Both the position numbers and the translations under genes were made by a program. The notes beneath the pieces were generated by a model that worked only from the letters and a program-made list of their open reading frames with translations, searched no databases and was not told the DNA's origin. Positions 51,233 to 60,218 of a stretch of DNA of 64,000 nt are shown piece by piece. Positions within the stretch are counted from its first letter, which is position 1; every line of letters starts with the position of its first letter. The stretch comes from Pseudomonadota bacterium (lineage in GTDB: Bacteria > Pseudomonadota > Alphaproteobacteria > Sphingomonadales > Sphingomonadaceae): assembly GCA_020160755.1 (NCBI GenBank), contig JAIUPN010000004.1, positions 124,001-188,000 of the forward strand, written 5' to 3'.

Positions 51233-51780
51233 GGCAGGAACTCCTTGCGCTTCACCCGCCAGGCGTCGGCGCTCTGCGTCCAGGCGTCGACCGGCGCATC
51301 CTCGAACGGGGCGGGGAGGCGGGTCGGGCCGCTGTTCGTCGCGCCGAGCCTTTGGGCCAGTGCCTGCGAGCGCGTATTTGCGGGATCGATGCTGTGCATC
51401 AGTTCGGGCCATTTCAGGAATTCGACCGCGAAGTCGCACGCCGCGACGCAGCCTTCGAGCGCATAGCCCTTGCCGGCGAACCGGGCGCGGACGCCATAGC
51501 CGATCTCGGGCGCGGGCCAGCCGTCGGGTTCCCACGGGCCGAGCCGGCCGACCCATTCGCCCGTTGCACGCTCGATCACCGAAAACATGGAAAAGCCGCG
51601 GATATGCCAGGCACCTGCGAGGGTGCACCACATCCGCCAGGCTTGCGAGCGCGGGCAGGTGCCGCCGATGAAGCGCATCGTGTCTTCTTCGGTACACATT
51701 GCGGCGAAGCCGTCGAAATCTTCGGTCGCGGGCGGGCGCAGGATGAGCCGCTCGGTGACGAGCAGGGGGCCGTTCAACAT
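51229..51780 (-). CDS. GNAT family N-acetyltransferase (RimJ/RimL-like)
   Basis: 183-residue acetyltransferase. It begins GPLLVTERLILRPPATEDFDGFAAM, the common start of the RimJ/RimL branch, and has IGYGVRARFAGKGYALEG (acetyl-CoA site) and HSIDPANTRSQALAQRLGA (motif B). Members of this branch modify ribosomal proteins, amino acids or antibiotics, so the target is unclear. It is followed by the DUF1330 gene with a four-base overlap. Confidence 0.88.
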   Translation of the reverse strand: MLNGPLLVTERLILRPPATEDFDGFAAMCTEEDTMRFIGGTCPRSQAWRMWCTLAGAWHIRGFSMFSVIERATGEWVGRLGPWEPDGWPAPEIGYGVRARFAGKGYALEGCVAACDFAVEFLKWPELMHSIDPANTRSQALAQRLGATNSGPTRLPAPFEDAPVDAWTQSADAWRVKRKEFLP

Positions 51781-51848
51781 CTTCTATCTCCCGCAGCAAC
51801 TGGCCCATACTCTGCGGCAAGCGGGTGGTTTCGGCAAGCGATACGCTT

Positions 51849-51877
51849 GAGGGCACCGGCGATTAACCGGTGCCCTC
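51849..51877. terminator. Hairpin between GNAT and glycine-zipper genes
   Basis: Perfect 11-bp stem GAGGGCACCGG / CCGGTGCCCTC with a 7-nt loop. It lies upstream of the GNAT gene and downstream of the glycine-zipper gene. No T tract follows on either strand, so its role as a terminator is uncertain. Confidence 0.35.
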
Positions 51878-51939
51878 GCCATCAGCGTGCGTGAGCGGAG
51901 GGGTCCAGACTCACGCGCGAGACGGTTAGCGTTTGTGCC

Positions 51940-52338
51940 TTAGCGGCAGCGATATTTGTCGCGGTCGACCTCACGGCCGATCAGGGCACCGGCGCCGGCG
52001 CCGATGATCGTGCCGAGCAGCTTGTCGCCGCCGCCGGCGATTTCGTGGCCGGCGAGGCCGCCGACGGCACCACCGATCAGAAGGCCGGTCGTGCCATTGT
52101 CCTTCTTGCAGCGATAACGGCCGTCTTCGCCGCGCCAGACGCGGGTATTCGAATTGATGCGCTGGTCGTTGGCATAATAGCGGCGATCCTTGCGCTTCTT
52201 GTGGAAGCTGGACGACTGGTCGAGCTGATGGATGCCGTCCGCCTTCGCCGGTGCCGCGATACCCGCATAGGCGGGCGCGGTCAGGGCGACGCTGGCGGCG
52301 GCAAAAGCGCCCATCAGGCCCGTGGTGAGATTACGCAT
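51940..52338 (-). CDS. Glycine-zipper (17-kDa surface-antigen-like) protein
   Basis: 132-residue exported protein. The signal peptide (MRNLTTGLMGAFAAASVALTAPAYA) is followed by a basic region rich in Lys, Arg and Tyr (HKKRKDRRYYANDQR). The C-terminal glycine zipper GLLIGGAVGGLAGHEIAGGG / LLGTIIGAGAGALIGREVDR is the outer-membrane 2-domain type. These proteins associate with membranes under stress. A near-match to the EcfG promoter (GCAAC-N17-CGTT, one mismatch) lies upstream at 52402-52426 on the minus strand. Confidence 0.85.
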   Translation of the reverse strand: MRNLTTGLMGAFAAASVALTAPAYAGIAAPAKADGIHQLDQSSSFHKKRKDRRYYANDQRINSNTRVWRGEDGRYRCKKDNGTTGLLIGGAVGGLAGHEIAGGGDKLLGTIIGAGAGALIGREVDRDKYRCR

Positions 52339-52519
52339 ATTAAGTCCTTTCCTGGTTCGGCACCTCGTCCCGTTTGGCGGGACCGGGCGCTTCGATGTGA
52401 GAACGGCCATGGTCTCGCCGACGTTGCATGAACATCAGGCAACAAGACGAAGCGAGTGCATATGTCGATGAACCGAAAGGCCCTTGCCGCGTCGGAGGCG
52501 ACGTGCGACAGTCCGGACC

Positions 52520-52741
52520 ATGCTTAATATCGGATCGCTCGTCATTGGCGTTATCGCGCTGGTTCTGGCCGTTTTCGCCTTCATCCCGCTGCTTGGCTGG
52601 GCGAATTGGGTGATCATACCCTTCGCTGTCGTCGGGCTCGCGCTCGGCGCGATGTCGGACAAGACGAGCGGGCGCAACCTGAACATCGTCGTCGTCGTCA
52701 TCGGCGTGATCCGCCTGATGCTGGGCGGCGGCATCATCTGA
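52520..52741 (+). CDS. Small two- to three-span membrane protein
   Basis: 73-residue protein with two to three hydrophobic stretches (MLNIGSLVIGVIALVLAVFAF, then ANWVIIPFAVVGLALGAMSD and NIVVVVIGVIRLMLGGGII). The ATG at 52520 is preferred to the frame's upstream ATG at 52484, which would add a poor basic leader. No family is recognised for certain. It is 28 bases before rarD in the same direction. Confidence 0.7.
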   Translation: MLNIGSLVIGVIALVLAVFAFIPLLGWANWVIIPFAVVGLALGAMSDKTSGRNLNIVVVVIGVIRLMLGGGII

Positions 52742-52769
52742 TTTTCCGGCCGGAAGGCAGTTTTCGATC

Positions 52770-53687
52770 ATGCGTGAGGACAAGGCCCCGGCGGGGAGCA
52801 ACCAGGGCGGCTTGCCCTACGCGCTCGCGGCCTATGGCATCTGGGGCTTCGTCCCGCTCTTCTTCAAGCTGCTGAGCAGCGTCCCCCCGGTCGAGGTGCT
52901 GGCGCAGCGGATCATCTGGTCGCTGCCGCTCTGTTTTCTGATCATGCTCTTCCGCCGCCAGATCGGCGAATATCTGACCGCGCTGAAGGACTGGCGGACG
53001 CTGCGCCTGCTCGTCGCGAGCGCGTTGCTGATCGCGGTCAACTGGCTCGTCTATATCTATTCGATCTTCACCGACCATGTGCTCGCGGCCAGCCTCGGCT
53101 ATTATCTCAACCCGCTCGTCAACGTGATGCTCGGCATGGTCTTCCTCGGCGAGCGGCTGTCGCGGCTGCAACTGGCGGCGGTCGTCATCGCCGGCGTCGG
53201 CGTCGCGATCCTGCTCGCGGGCGCGCTCGATACGCTTTGGATCAGCCTGACGCTCGCTTTCTCGTTCGGCATCTACGGGCTCATTCGCAAGGTCGTGCCG
53301 GTCGGGTCGCTTCCGGGGCTGGCGATCGAGACGACGGTGTTGTTCGTGCCGTCGCTGGCGATCGCGGCCTTTTATCTGTGGGCCGGGGACGGGCGCGGTT
53401 TCGGGTCGGACGGATCGATCAGCGCGCTGCTGATGGCGGGCGGTATCGTCACCGCCGTACCGCTCCTGCTCTTTGCGACCGCGGCGCGGCGGATGAGCTA
53501 TGCCGCGCTCGGTTTTGTCCAGTTCCTCGCGCCGACGGTGCAGTTCCTGCTCAGCCTGTTCGTTTTCCACGAACCATTGAAGCCCGCGCAGCTCGCCTGC
53601 TTCATCCTGATCTGGGCGAGCATCGCGGTGTTCAGCTTCGACATGTGGCGCAAGATGCGCGCCGAGCGGATGATGCCGGCGGCCTAG
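52770..53687 (+). CDS. rarD: EamA/RhaT-type transporter RarD
   Basis: 305-residue transporter with about ten membrane helices, of the RarD subfamily of drug/metabolite transporters. The hallmark starts [22 protein letters not shown], then [19 protein letters not shown] and ILWSLIAVQ-like [29 protein letters not shown]. The family includes chloramphenicol-resistance-linked RarD. The substrate is not known. It ends in a four-base convergent overlap with pyrC. Confidence 0.92.
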   Translation: MREDKAPAGSNQGGLPYALAAYGIWGFVPLFFKLLSSVPPVEVLAQRIIWSLPLCFLIMLFRRQIGEYLTALKDWRTLRLLVASALLIAVNWLVYIYSIFTDHVLAASLGYYLNPLVNVMLGMVFLGERLSRLQLAAVVIAGVGVAILLAGALDTLWISLTLAFSFGIYGLIRKVVPVGSLPGLAIETTVLFVPSLAIAAFYLWAGDGRGFGSDGSISALLMAGGIVTAVPLLLFATAARRMSYAALGFVQFLAPTVQFLLSLFVFHEPLKPAQLACFILIWASIAVFSFDMWRKMRAERMMPAA

Positions 53688-54709
53688 GTGGCGATCCGCC
53701 AGCCGATCGTTTCGCCGGCGTGGAAGGGGACGACCTCGCCGATGAGGGCGGGAACGGTCACTGGCCCGCGTTCGAGCGTGACCGTGCCGGTATTGAGCGG
53801 CAGCCCGTAAAAATTCGGGCCATGCTCGCTCGCAAAACCTTCGAGCTTGTCGAGCGCGCCGTCCTGATCGAACGCAATCGCATAGCTTTCAAGCGCATAG
53901 GGTGCGTTGAAGATGCCCGCGCAGCCGCACGATGCCTCTTTCGTGTGCACCGCATGCGGCGCGCTGTCGGTGCCGAGGAAGAATTTCGGCGAACCCGAGG
54001 TCGCGGCCGCGCGCACCGCGAGCCGGTGGTGCTCGCGCTTCGCGACGGGAAGGCAATAGGCGTGCGGGCGGATGCCACCGACGAGCATCGCGTTGCGGTT
54101 GATATGAAGGTGCTGCGGCGTGATCGTCGCGGCGACATTGGCGGGCGCGTCGGCGACGAACTGCGCTGCTTCCGCTGTCGTGATATGCTCGAACACGATC
54201 TTCAGCGCGGGCAGCGCACGCACCAGCGGCTCGAGCGTGCGTTCGATGAACACCGCCTCGCGGTCGAAGATGTCGACGTCATGGTCGGTGACCTCGCCGT
54301 GGATCAGGAGCGGCATGCCGATCTCCTGCATCCTCTCGAGCACGCGCATGATGTTTGCGACGTCGGTGACGCCGTGCGCGCTGCCCGTGGTCGCGTGCGC
54401 GGGATAGAGTTTGGCCGCGGTGAAGACGCCGTCGGCATGGCCGCGCGCCATCTCGTCCGGATCGCTATGGTCGGTGAGGTAGGCGACGATCAGCGGCGTG
54501 AAGTCGAGGTCCGCCGGAACCGCGGCGTTGATGCGGTCGCGATAGGCGCGGCCTTCCCCGGCGGTCGTCACCGGCGGCGACAGGTTCGGCATGACGATCG
54601 CGCGCGCGAACTGGCGTGCGGTATATTGCGCGACATGGTCGAGCATCGCGCCATCGCGCAGATGGACATGCCAGTCGTCGGGGCGGCGGATCGTCAGGCG
54701 GTCGGTCAT
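53684..54709 (-). CDS. pyrC: Dihydroorotase
   Basis: 341-residue dihydroorotase of pyrimidine biosynthesis, class II (E. coli PyrC-like). Metal-binding histidines are in [10 protein letters not shown] (His14, His16). The carboxylated Lys is in [13 protein letters not shown], and further ligands are in [29 protein letters not shown] and [10 protein letters not shown]. Length is standard. It is on the minus strand, divergent from ygfZ. Confidence 0.97.
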   Translation of the reverse strand: MTDRLTIRRPDDWHVHLRDGAMLDHVAQYTARQFARAIVMPNLSPPVTTAGEGRAYRDRINAAVPADLDFTPLIVAYLTDHSDPDEMARGHADGVFTAAKLYPAHATTGSAHGVTDVANIMRVLERMQEIGMPLLIHGEVTDHDVDIFDREAVFIERTLEPLVRALPALKIVFEHITTAEAAQFVADAPANVAATITPQHLHINRNAMLVGGIRPHAYCLPVAKREHHRLAVRAAATSGSPKFFLGTDSAPHAVHTKEASCGCAGIFNAPYALESYAIAFDQDGALDKLEGFASEHGPNFYGLPLNTGTVTLERGPVTVPALIGEVVPFHAGETIGWRIAT

Positions 54710-54767
54710 AGAAGAGACTCGTCGATAGTGGGCTTGGCTTTGGCTGGGGCGTCCCTAAATTATCGTC

Positions 54768-55493
54768 ATGGCCAATACCACCCTGATCAACCGCGCGCTC
54801 ATCCGTCTGTCGGGCGAGGACGTCCGCGGCTTCCTGCAAGGTCTCGTCACCAACGACACGTCGGGCAACCTGCCGGTATGGGCGGCGCTGCTTTCCGCGC
54901 AGGGCAAGGCGCTGTTCGATTTCGTGATCTGGGGCGACGGCGACGACATATTGATCGACTGCGAGCGCGGCGCGGCGGGCGATCTCGCCAAACGCCTGAC
55001 GCTCTATCGTTTGCGCCGCGCGATCACCATCGAGCGCGAACCCGATCTGTGCGTGCATTGGGCGCCGGAAGGCGACCTCGGCGTCGTCGATCCGCGCCTT
55101 CCCGCGCTCGGCCAGCGCTGGCTGGCGCCGGCGGACGAAGGCGAGGGGGCCGACGAACGGTGGCAGGCGCACCGGCTGGCGCTCGGCGTCACCGAAGGCC
55201 GCGCCGAACTCGGCGACGGCACGACGCTGTGGCTCGAATGCAATGCCGCCGAACTGAACGGCGTCAGCTTCACCAAGGGCTGTTACGTCGGGCAGGAAAA
55301 TACCGCGCGGATGAACTGGCGGCAAAAGGTGAACCGGCGGCTGGTCGTCGTGCCGCTGGCAGACGCCGACGAAAAGCGGCAGGTGATCAGCTATCCCGAA
55401 CTCGGCTGGTCGGTCGAGCATCGCAGGACCGAGAATATCGACGCCGCGGCGGCGCCGGCATGGCTGCGCGTGGGGCTCGCCGCCGGTTCATGA
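54768..55493 (+). CDS. ygfZ: Folate-binding Fe-S cluster repair protein YgfZ
   Basis: 241-residue GcvT-like protein involved in iron-sulfur cluster maintenance with tetrahydrofolate. The conserved motif KGCYVGQE is at residues 170-177, with the functional Cys172. The N-terminal GLVTNDTSGNLPVWAALLSAQGK matches the family. It is shorter than E. coli YgfZ (326 residues), a common bacterial variant. The next gene overlaps its stop if read from 55490. Confidence 0.93.
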   Translation: MANTTLINRALIRLSGEDVRGFLQGLVTNDTSGNLPVWAALLSAQGKALFDFVIWGDGDDILIDCERGAAGDLAKRLTLYRLRRAITIEREPDLCVHWAPEGDLGVVDPRLPALGQRWLAPADEGEGADERWQAHRLALGVTEGRAELGDGTTLWLECNAAELNGVSFTKGCYVGQENTARMNWRQKVNRRLVVVPLADADEKRQVISYPELGWSVEHRRTENIDAAAAPAWLRVGLAAGS

Positions 55494-55525
55494 CAGATGC
55501 AGCCTTTGCTGCTAGATTGTCTGCC

Positions 55526-56146
55526 ATGCGCGCTATGCTGATTTCGTCGGCGCTCGTCGCCACCATCGCCCTGTCGAACGCCGCAGCTGCGGCGCCGACC
55601 TCCTTGCTGCCTACCCAACCAGAAGCGGTGCAGGCGCCCGCATCGCTGGCGCCGCTTGCTGCGGATTCTGCCTGGACGCCGCGCTTCGAGGCGGCAGCGG
55701 ACGAACTGGTCGCGGCGCTGCGTTCGCGCGACGAAGCGCGTTGGGCGCCGCTATTCGGTGGGCGGTGGCTGGCGGCGGCCGACCGCGACCGGATCGCCGG
55801 TCTGCTCCACGATCGCCATAGCCCATTCCTCCATGCGCTGTTTTCAAAAGGACATACGCACCGCGCCATTTTCGGATGGAGCGCGCCCGCGTCGCTGAAC
55901 GCCGACGAACGCGCGGCGATCGAGGCGGGCAAAGAGGCCGAGGCGCTCGTCTGCTGGTCGGCGGGCGGCCATGGCGACGGCCCGTGGCCCGTGACAGCGG
56001 GGGAGGCCGACAATCGCCCCAGCCGCGCCTATGCCTGCGCGCGGATCGCTTATTCCATCCGCGGCGACGCGCCGACATGGCGGGCGTTCATCGAGCAGGG
56101 CACGGACGCCGCGATGGTCGCGACCGACGCGCACGAACCCGCTTAA
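55526..56146 (+). CDS. Exported protein of unknown function
   Basis: 206-residue protein with a Sec signal peptide (MRAMLISSALVATIALSNAAAAA). The mature part has a helical segment ADELVAALRSRDEARWAPLFGGRWLA and a compact Cys-containing region. No family is recognised. The alternative start at 55490 overlaps the ygfZ stop as ATGA and would extend the N-terminus by 12 residues, fitting operon structure but not a signal peptide. Confidence 0.7.
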   Translation: MRAMLISSALVATIALSNAAAAAPTSLLPTQPEAVQAPASLAPLAADSAWTPRFEAAADELVAALRSRDEARWAPLFGGRWLAAADRDRIAGLLHDRHSPFLHALFSKGHTHRAIFGWSAPASLNADERAAIEAGKEAEALVCWSAGGHGDGPWPVTAGEADNRPSRAYACARIAYSIRGDAPTWRAFIEQGTDAAMVATDAHEPA

Positions 56147-56181
56147 CCAATCTCCAACGGAAATTTGCGACAAGGCCGCCC

Positions 56182-56736
56182 ATGATGGGACGTTTCCTTG
56201 CGCTGGCCGCGGGTATCGCGGTGGTGTCGATCGGCATGGCGGGTATCGCCGGCCGCGCGACCGACAATGCCCCCACGCCGGCGACCGAAGGTGCGCAGGA
56301 CAACGGCAACTGGACGACCGAGCGGCGCAAGAGCGGGGGCTGGTCCTCTGCGGCGAGCGGCGCGCGATCGTCGAGCGAGGTGCGGCTGGGCCGCGCCGCC
56401 GATTCGCATTTCTATGCCGACGCCGAAATCGACGGACGGAACATCCGCATGATGGTCGACAGCGGCGCGTCGATCGTCGCGCTGACGCGCCGCGATGCCG
56501 AGGCGCTGGGGATCAATGTCGACGACCTTCCGGTCGGGGGCAGCGCGAGCACCGCGGGCGGTGTCGTGTCGATGCGCCCGGTGATGCTCGACAGCGTCCA
56601 AGTCGACGGAATCGAGGTGCGCGGGGTGCAGGCAGCGGTGATCGACGCCGACATGGGGGTGTCGCTGCTCGGGCAGAGCTTCCTCTCGAAACTCGACGCG
56701 GTGAATGTCGAAGGCGACACGATGACGATGCGCTGA
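56182..56736 (+). CDS. Retropepsin-like aspartic protease (TIGR02281 family)
   Basis: 184-residue membrane-anchored aspartic protease. A signal-anchor helix (GRFLALAAGIAVVSIGMAGIAG) is followed by a Ser/Gly-rich linker and the protease domain, with the catalytic DSGAS at residues 93-97 (RMMVDSGASIVALT) and GVSLLGQSFLSKLDAVNV as its second conserved element. Members act as homodimers in the periplasm, as retroviral proteases do. The target is unknown. It follows the exported-protein gene by 35 bases. Confidence 0.88.
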   Translation: MMGRFLALAAGIAVVSIGMAGIAGRATDNAPTPATEGAQDNGNWTTERRKSGGWSSAASGARSSSEVRLGRAADSHFYADAEIDGRNIRMMVDSGASIVALTRRDAEALGINVDDLPVGGSASTAGGVVSMRPVMLDSVQVDGIEVRGVQAAVIDADMGVSLLGQSFLSKLDAVNVEGDTMTMR

Positions 56737-56746
56737 GCAGCGATTA

Positions 56747-57370
56747 TCAGGCCGGGGCGATGGCCTTCACGGGCTGACGCAGGATTGTCCGGAGTTTCGA
56801 TGGCACGGTCTTGCGCGGATCGCCCAGATAGATTTCATGGTGCGGGCCGTTGAAGTCCATTTTCTCCTCCGGCATGACGACCGTGTGAAGACGGGCAAGG
56901 ACCGGTCCTTCGTCGTCATAGCTGCCGATATGCAATATCTGGAGCGAAGGTCCCTCGTGATAGACTTCCAGCCGCAGCGTTTCGGGCGGCGTACCGGATT
57001 TCCTTCCCGTCTTTGCCACGGCTTCTTCGAACATGGTGTGGGTCACGAATTCGGGAACGAGAATCATCATCGTCCAGCGCCATCGATCCTTGTCGCGCGA
57101 GGTGAAGCTTCGGGGATCGTCGGCGGACCACAGGCCTTCGAGCGGCGGGACGACATAATCCCTGCCAAGCGACAATTTGGCCGCGAATTTCATCGCGTAG
57201 CTGGCGCCGTAGAGCCATTCGACCGCGGTGCGATAGGCGGGCGCTGTGTTGGGGTCGCCTTCGCCGTCGACCATGACAAACTGCATCGGCGGTACGTCGA
57301 CTGCCACGAACTCGCCCGACGGGGCGCTGTACAGTTGCTTGAGCGTCTTTTTGAAGTCGACCTTGTCCAT
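56747..57370 (-). CDS. GyrI-like small-molecule-binding domain protein
   Basis: 207-residue soluble protein. It opens MDKVDFKKTLKQLYSAPSGEFVAVDVPPM, continues with a GyrI-like repeat (QFVMVDGEGDPNTAPAYRTAVEWLYG) and has LQILHIGSYDDEGPVLARLH near the end, the usual ligand-binding barrel element. This is the GyrI-like family with no DNA-binding domain. Members bind or hydrolyse small molecules; nothing specific can be read here. It is convergent with the protease gene. Confidence 0.88.
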   Translation of the reverse strand: MDKVDFKKTLKQLYSAPSGEFVAVDVPPMQFVMVDGEGDPNTAPAYRTAVEWLYGASYAMKFAAKLSLGRDYVVPPLEGLWSADDPRSFTSRDKDRWRWTMMILVPEFVTHTMFEEAVAKTGRKSGTPPETLRLEVYHEGPSLQILHIGSYDDEGPVLARLHTVVMPEEKMDFNGPHHEIYLGDPRKTVPSKLRTILRQPVKAIAPA

Positions 57371-57457
57371 AGAGGGCCGTCTATCACAAGCGGACGGTTG
57401 CCGGCAGGGCGCATCGCGCCCTTGCCAACCGGGCGGATTTTCCCCACATCGGCCGCC

Positions 57458-58123
57458 ATGAACGCTCCCGAACCCCCGATGCGCGCGGCGATCGTGCCTG
57501 TCACCGCCTTCCAGCAGAATTGCACCTTGCTTTGGTGTACCGCGACCAACAAAGCGGCCTTCGTCGACCCCGGCGGTGACCTTCCCAAGCTGAAGGAAGC
57601 GGTCCGGCAGACGGGGGTGGAGGTCGAGAAGATTCTCGTCACCCACGGCCATATGGATCATTGCGGGCAGGCGGGGATGCTCGCGAAGGAGCTCGGCGTG
57701 CCGATCGAGGGGCCGCACGAAGACGACCGCTTCTGGATCGACGCCTTTGCCGAGGACGGCGCGCGTTTCGGCATGGTCGGCGAATCGTTCGAGCCCGACC
57801 GCTGGCTGATCGACGGTGACACGGTCGCGGTCGGCAATCTCGAGATCGACGTCATTCATTGCCCCGGACACACGCCGGGGCACGTCGTCTTCCATCACGC
57901 TCCGTCGAAGCTGGCGATCGTCGGCGATGTGATCTTTCAGGGATCGATCGGGCGCACCGACTTTCCGCGCGGCAATCACCAGCAATTGCTCGATTCGATC
58001 ACGCAGAAATTATGGCCGCTCGGCGGCGACACGACCTTCCTGCCCGGACATGGTGCGCACAGCAATTTCGCCCACGAACGGCGAACCAACCCGTTCGTGG
58101 GCGATATGGCGCTGGGCGGCTAG
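57458..58123 (+). CDS. Metallo-beta-lactamase-fold hydrolase (glyoxalase II-like)
   Basis: 221-residue MBL-fold enzyme. The metal motif THGHMDHCGQ is at residues 62-71, with further ligands at CPGHTPGHV, GDVIFQGSIGRTDFPRGN and LPGHGAHSNF. The layout fits the short GloB-like thioesterases (YcbL group) that hydrolyse S-lactoylglutathione or similar thioesters. The ATG at 57458 is used, since the frame upstream is antisense to the GyrI gene. It is divergent from the GyrI-like gene. Confidence 0.9.
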   Translation: MNAPEPPMRAAIVPVTAFQQNCTLLWCTATNKAAFVDPGGDLPKLKEAVRQTGVEVEKILVTHGHMDHCGQAGMLAKELGVPIEGPHEDDRFWIDAFAEDGARFGMVGESFEPDRWLIDGDTVAVGNLEIDVIHCPGHTPGHVVFHHAPSKLAIVGDVIFQGSIGRTDFPRGNHQQLLDSITQKLWPLGGDTTFLPGHGAHSNFAHERRTNPFVGDMALGG

Positions 58124-58129
58124 GCCGGT

Positions 58130-58570
58130 TCAGCGCGGCGCGACGGCGACCGTTTCTTCGACAGCGGTCGTCGTGATGCTCGTCGGTGTCATGTAGACGA
58201 TCGCGAGCGCGCCGATCGCGAGGCCGAGCTGGGTCAGCATCGTGATAATGGTGCCGGCCATCCGGCCCCACATCATCCCGTCCATGCCCATGGCGTGCAG
58301 GATTCGCCCGACCAGATAGAGCGCGCCGACGCCCCACAGCCACATCGACGAGCCGAGGCCGAGTTCGACGAGCGCGAGCAGGATCAGAACGAAGGCGGTG
58401 TTTTCGACGAAATTGCTGTGCGCGCGCATCCGCCGGGTGAGCAAATCATTGCCGCCGTCGCCGATAAAGACCTTTTCCTTCGTGCGCACGCGACCGACGC
58501 GGACCGAAAGCCAGAGATTGAGCAGCGCCGCCCCCGCGGCGATCGTGAGGCTGATCGGCAAGATTATCAT
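58130..58570 (-). CDS. MAPEG family membrane protein
   Basis: 146-residue membrane protein with four helices. The MAPEG motif RMRAHSNFVENTAFVLILLALVE carries the conserved R.HxNFxEN. RVRTKEKVFIGDGGNDLL precedes it and MWLWGVGALYLVGRILHAMGM follows. MAPEG members are glutathione-dependent or related membrane enzymes; the bacterial ones are mostly uncharacterised. It ends 7 bases from the MBL gene, convergent. Confidence 0.92.
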   Translation of the reverse strand: MIILPISLTIAAGAALLNLWLSVRVGRVRTKEKVFIGDGGNDLLTRRMRAHSNFVENTAFVLILLALVELGLGSSMWLWGVGALYLVGRILHAMGMDGMMWGRMAGTIITMLTQLGLAIGALAIVYMTPTSITTTAVEETVAVAPR

Positions 58571-58658
58571 TTGGCTTCCCCCTTATGGACCGGTTGTTCC
58601 GGTGGCGAGGGAGGTGTGGCATTGCGCGAAGGGCAGGGCAAGCTTGCGCTACCCGCCT

Positions 58659-58734
58659 TCGTCGTCCCGGCTTTGATCCGGCGGCCATGGCTTCGCCGCT
58701 GCGATGGATGCCGGATCCAGTCCGGCATGACGAA
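58659..58734. repeat. Dispersed palindromic repeat, double copy
   Basis: TCGTCGTCCCGG...TGATCCGGCGGCCATGG and, facing it, GGATGCCGGATCCAGTCC ending GGCATGACG. Same family as 14277 and 24422, with more divergence. It lies in the 411-bp non-coding stretch 58571-58981, where the rpmF promoter is the only other element seen. Confidence 0.7.
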
Positions 58735-58771
58735 GAGAATGAAGGCGCAGCTATTCCCGCGCGCAATGGGC

Positions 58772-58799
58772 TTGCCTTTGCGGGCAAAAACGCTATAGC
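58772..58799 (+). promoter_or_regulatory. Possible promoter of rpmF operon
   Basis: TTGCCT (58772-58777), 16 bp, TATAGC (58794-58799), each 4 of 6 to consensus. It lies 182 bases before rpmF and would give a long leader. Weak prediction. Confidence 0.35.
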
Positions 58800-58981
58800 C
58801 GCGCCCGATCCGGCACCCGACACCATCTGGCGTTGAGGCACCCTCCGGCGGAAGATTTTCCTGCACAATTCGGGCAGGAACAGCCTTCGGCCTGGCGGGC
58901 GGGCCAGTCATTCCCGGTAACGGGCCTGACAACTCCGGGTAGCCGATTCGTGACACACTATTTGAGAATGCAGGAAATATC

Positions 58982-59161
58982 ATGGCCGTTCCCAAGCGAA
59001 AAACCTCGCCCTCGAAGCGCGGCATGCGTCGCAGCCACGACAGCCTGAAGGTCGAAGCCTTCCAGGAATGCCCGAACTGCGGCGAGCTGAAGCGCCCGCA
59101 CAACCTTTGCAACGCCTGCGGCCATTACAATGGTCGTGAAGTGGTGTCGGTCGGCGCATAA
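58982..59161 (+). CDS. rpmF: 50S ribosomal protein L32
   Basis: 59-residue L32 with an N-terminal basic segment ([21 protein letters not shown]) and a zinc ribbon formed by CPNC and CNAC. All four Cys are kept, so this is the zinc-binding (C+) form. It starts the conserved rpmF-plsX-fabH-ihfA-merR order, 22 bases before plsX. Confidence 0.97.
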   Translation: MAVPKRKTSPSKRGMRRSHDSLKVEAFQECPNCGELKRPHNLCNACGHYNGREVVSVGA

Positions 59162-59183
59162 GCATTAGCCGGAGGGCGTCCTG

Positions 59184-60218
59184 ATGGCACTGACACCGCG
59201 AATCGCAATCGATGCGATGGGCGGTGACGTTGGCGTGCGCATGATGCTCGCCGGCGCCGCGATGGCGCGCCATAAACACGACGGTCTCCGCTTCATCCTC
59301 GTCGGCGACGAGGTGCAGATCAAGGCGGCGCTCGAAAACCATCCCAACCTGCGCGCGGCGTCGGATATCATCCACACCGACGGCGTCGTGTCGGGTTCGG
59401 ACAAGCCGAGCCAGGCGCTGCGCAAGGCGAAGAGCACCTCGATGGGGCTCGCGATCGACGCGGTGAAACGCGGCGATGCCGGTGGCGCCGTTTCGGCGGG
59501 CAACACCGGCGCGCTGATGGCGATGGCAAAGCTCGCGCTGCGCACGATGCCGGGGATCGACCGGCCGGCGCTCGCCGCGCTATTGCCCACGCTCGGCGAC
59601 AATGATGTCGTCATGCTCGATCTCGGCGCCAACACCGATTGCGACGCCAACAACCTGATCCAGTTCGCCGTGATGGGCGCAGCCTATGCGCGCACCGCGA
59701 TGGGCCTTGAAAAGCCGCGCGTCGCGCTGCTCAACATCGGCACCGAGGAATTGAAGGGTACCGACGAGATCCGCGATGCGGCCGCCCGGCTGCGCGAGGC
59801 GCACGGGCTGCCGATGGACTTCACCGGCTTTATCGAAGGCGACAAATTGTCGCGCGGCGATGTCGATGTGATCGTCCACGATGGTTTTTCGGGCAATATT
59901 GCGCTCAAGACCATTGAGGGGACGGCGCGCTTCGTCACCGACCTGCTCCGCCGCGCCTTCACCAGCTCGACGCGCTCGAAGATCGGCTTCCTGATCTCAC
60001 GTCCCGCGACAGAGCTGCTCAAGCATCATCTCGATCCCAATAATCACAATGGTGCGGTGTTCCTCGGCCTCAACGGCGTGGTGCTCAAAAGCCATGGCAG
60101 CGCCGACGCAAAAGGGGTCGCGAACTGCGTGCACCTCTGCGCCGAGCTGATCGAAAAGGACATTACGCGTCAGGTGACCGAGGATCTCGCGAATTTCCGC
60201 AGCGGCGACGCGGCATGA
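59184..60218 (+). CDS. plsX: Phosphate acyltransferase PlsX
   Basis: 344-residue enzyme that makes acyl-phosphate from acyl-ACP for phospholipid synthesis. It begins [19 protein letters not shown], has [20 protein letters not shown] and [22 protein letters not shown], and ends in the usual helical region. It overlaps fabH by four bases (ATGA). Standard length and position. Confidence 0.97.
   Translation: MALTPRIAIDAMGGDVGVRMMLAGAAMARHKHDGLRFILVGDEVQIKAALENHPNLRAASDIIHTDGVVSGSDKPSQALRKAKSTSMGLAIDAVKRGDAGGAVSAGNTGALMAMAKLALRTMPGIDRPALAALLPTLGDNDVVMLDLGANTDCDANNLIQFAVMGAAYARTAMGLEKPRVALLNIGTEELKGTDEIRDAAARLREAHGLPMDFTGFIEGDKLSRGDVDVIVHDGFSGNIALKTIEGTARFVTDLLRRAFTSSTRSKIGFLISRPATELLKHHLDPNNHNGAVFLGLNGVVLKSHGSADAKGVANCVHLCAELIEKDITRQVTEDLANFRSGDAA

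Noticed and set aside
53237..56146. 969-codon plus-strand frame across rarD, pyrC and ygfZ
   Set aside because: It overlaps three solid genes in other frames and only its end coincides with the gene at 55526. Not a fusion gene.
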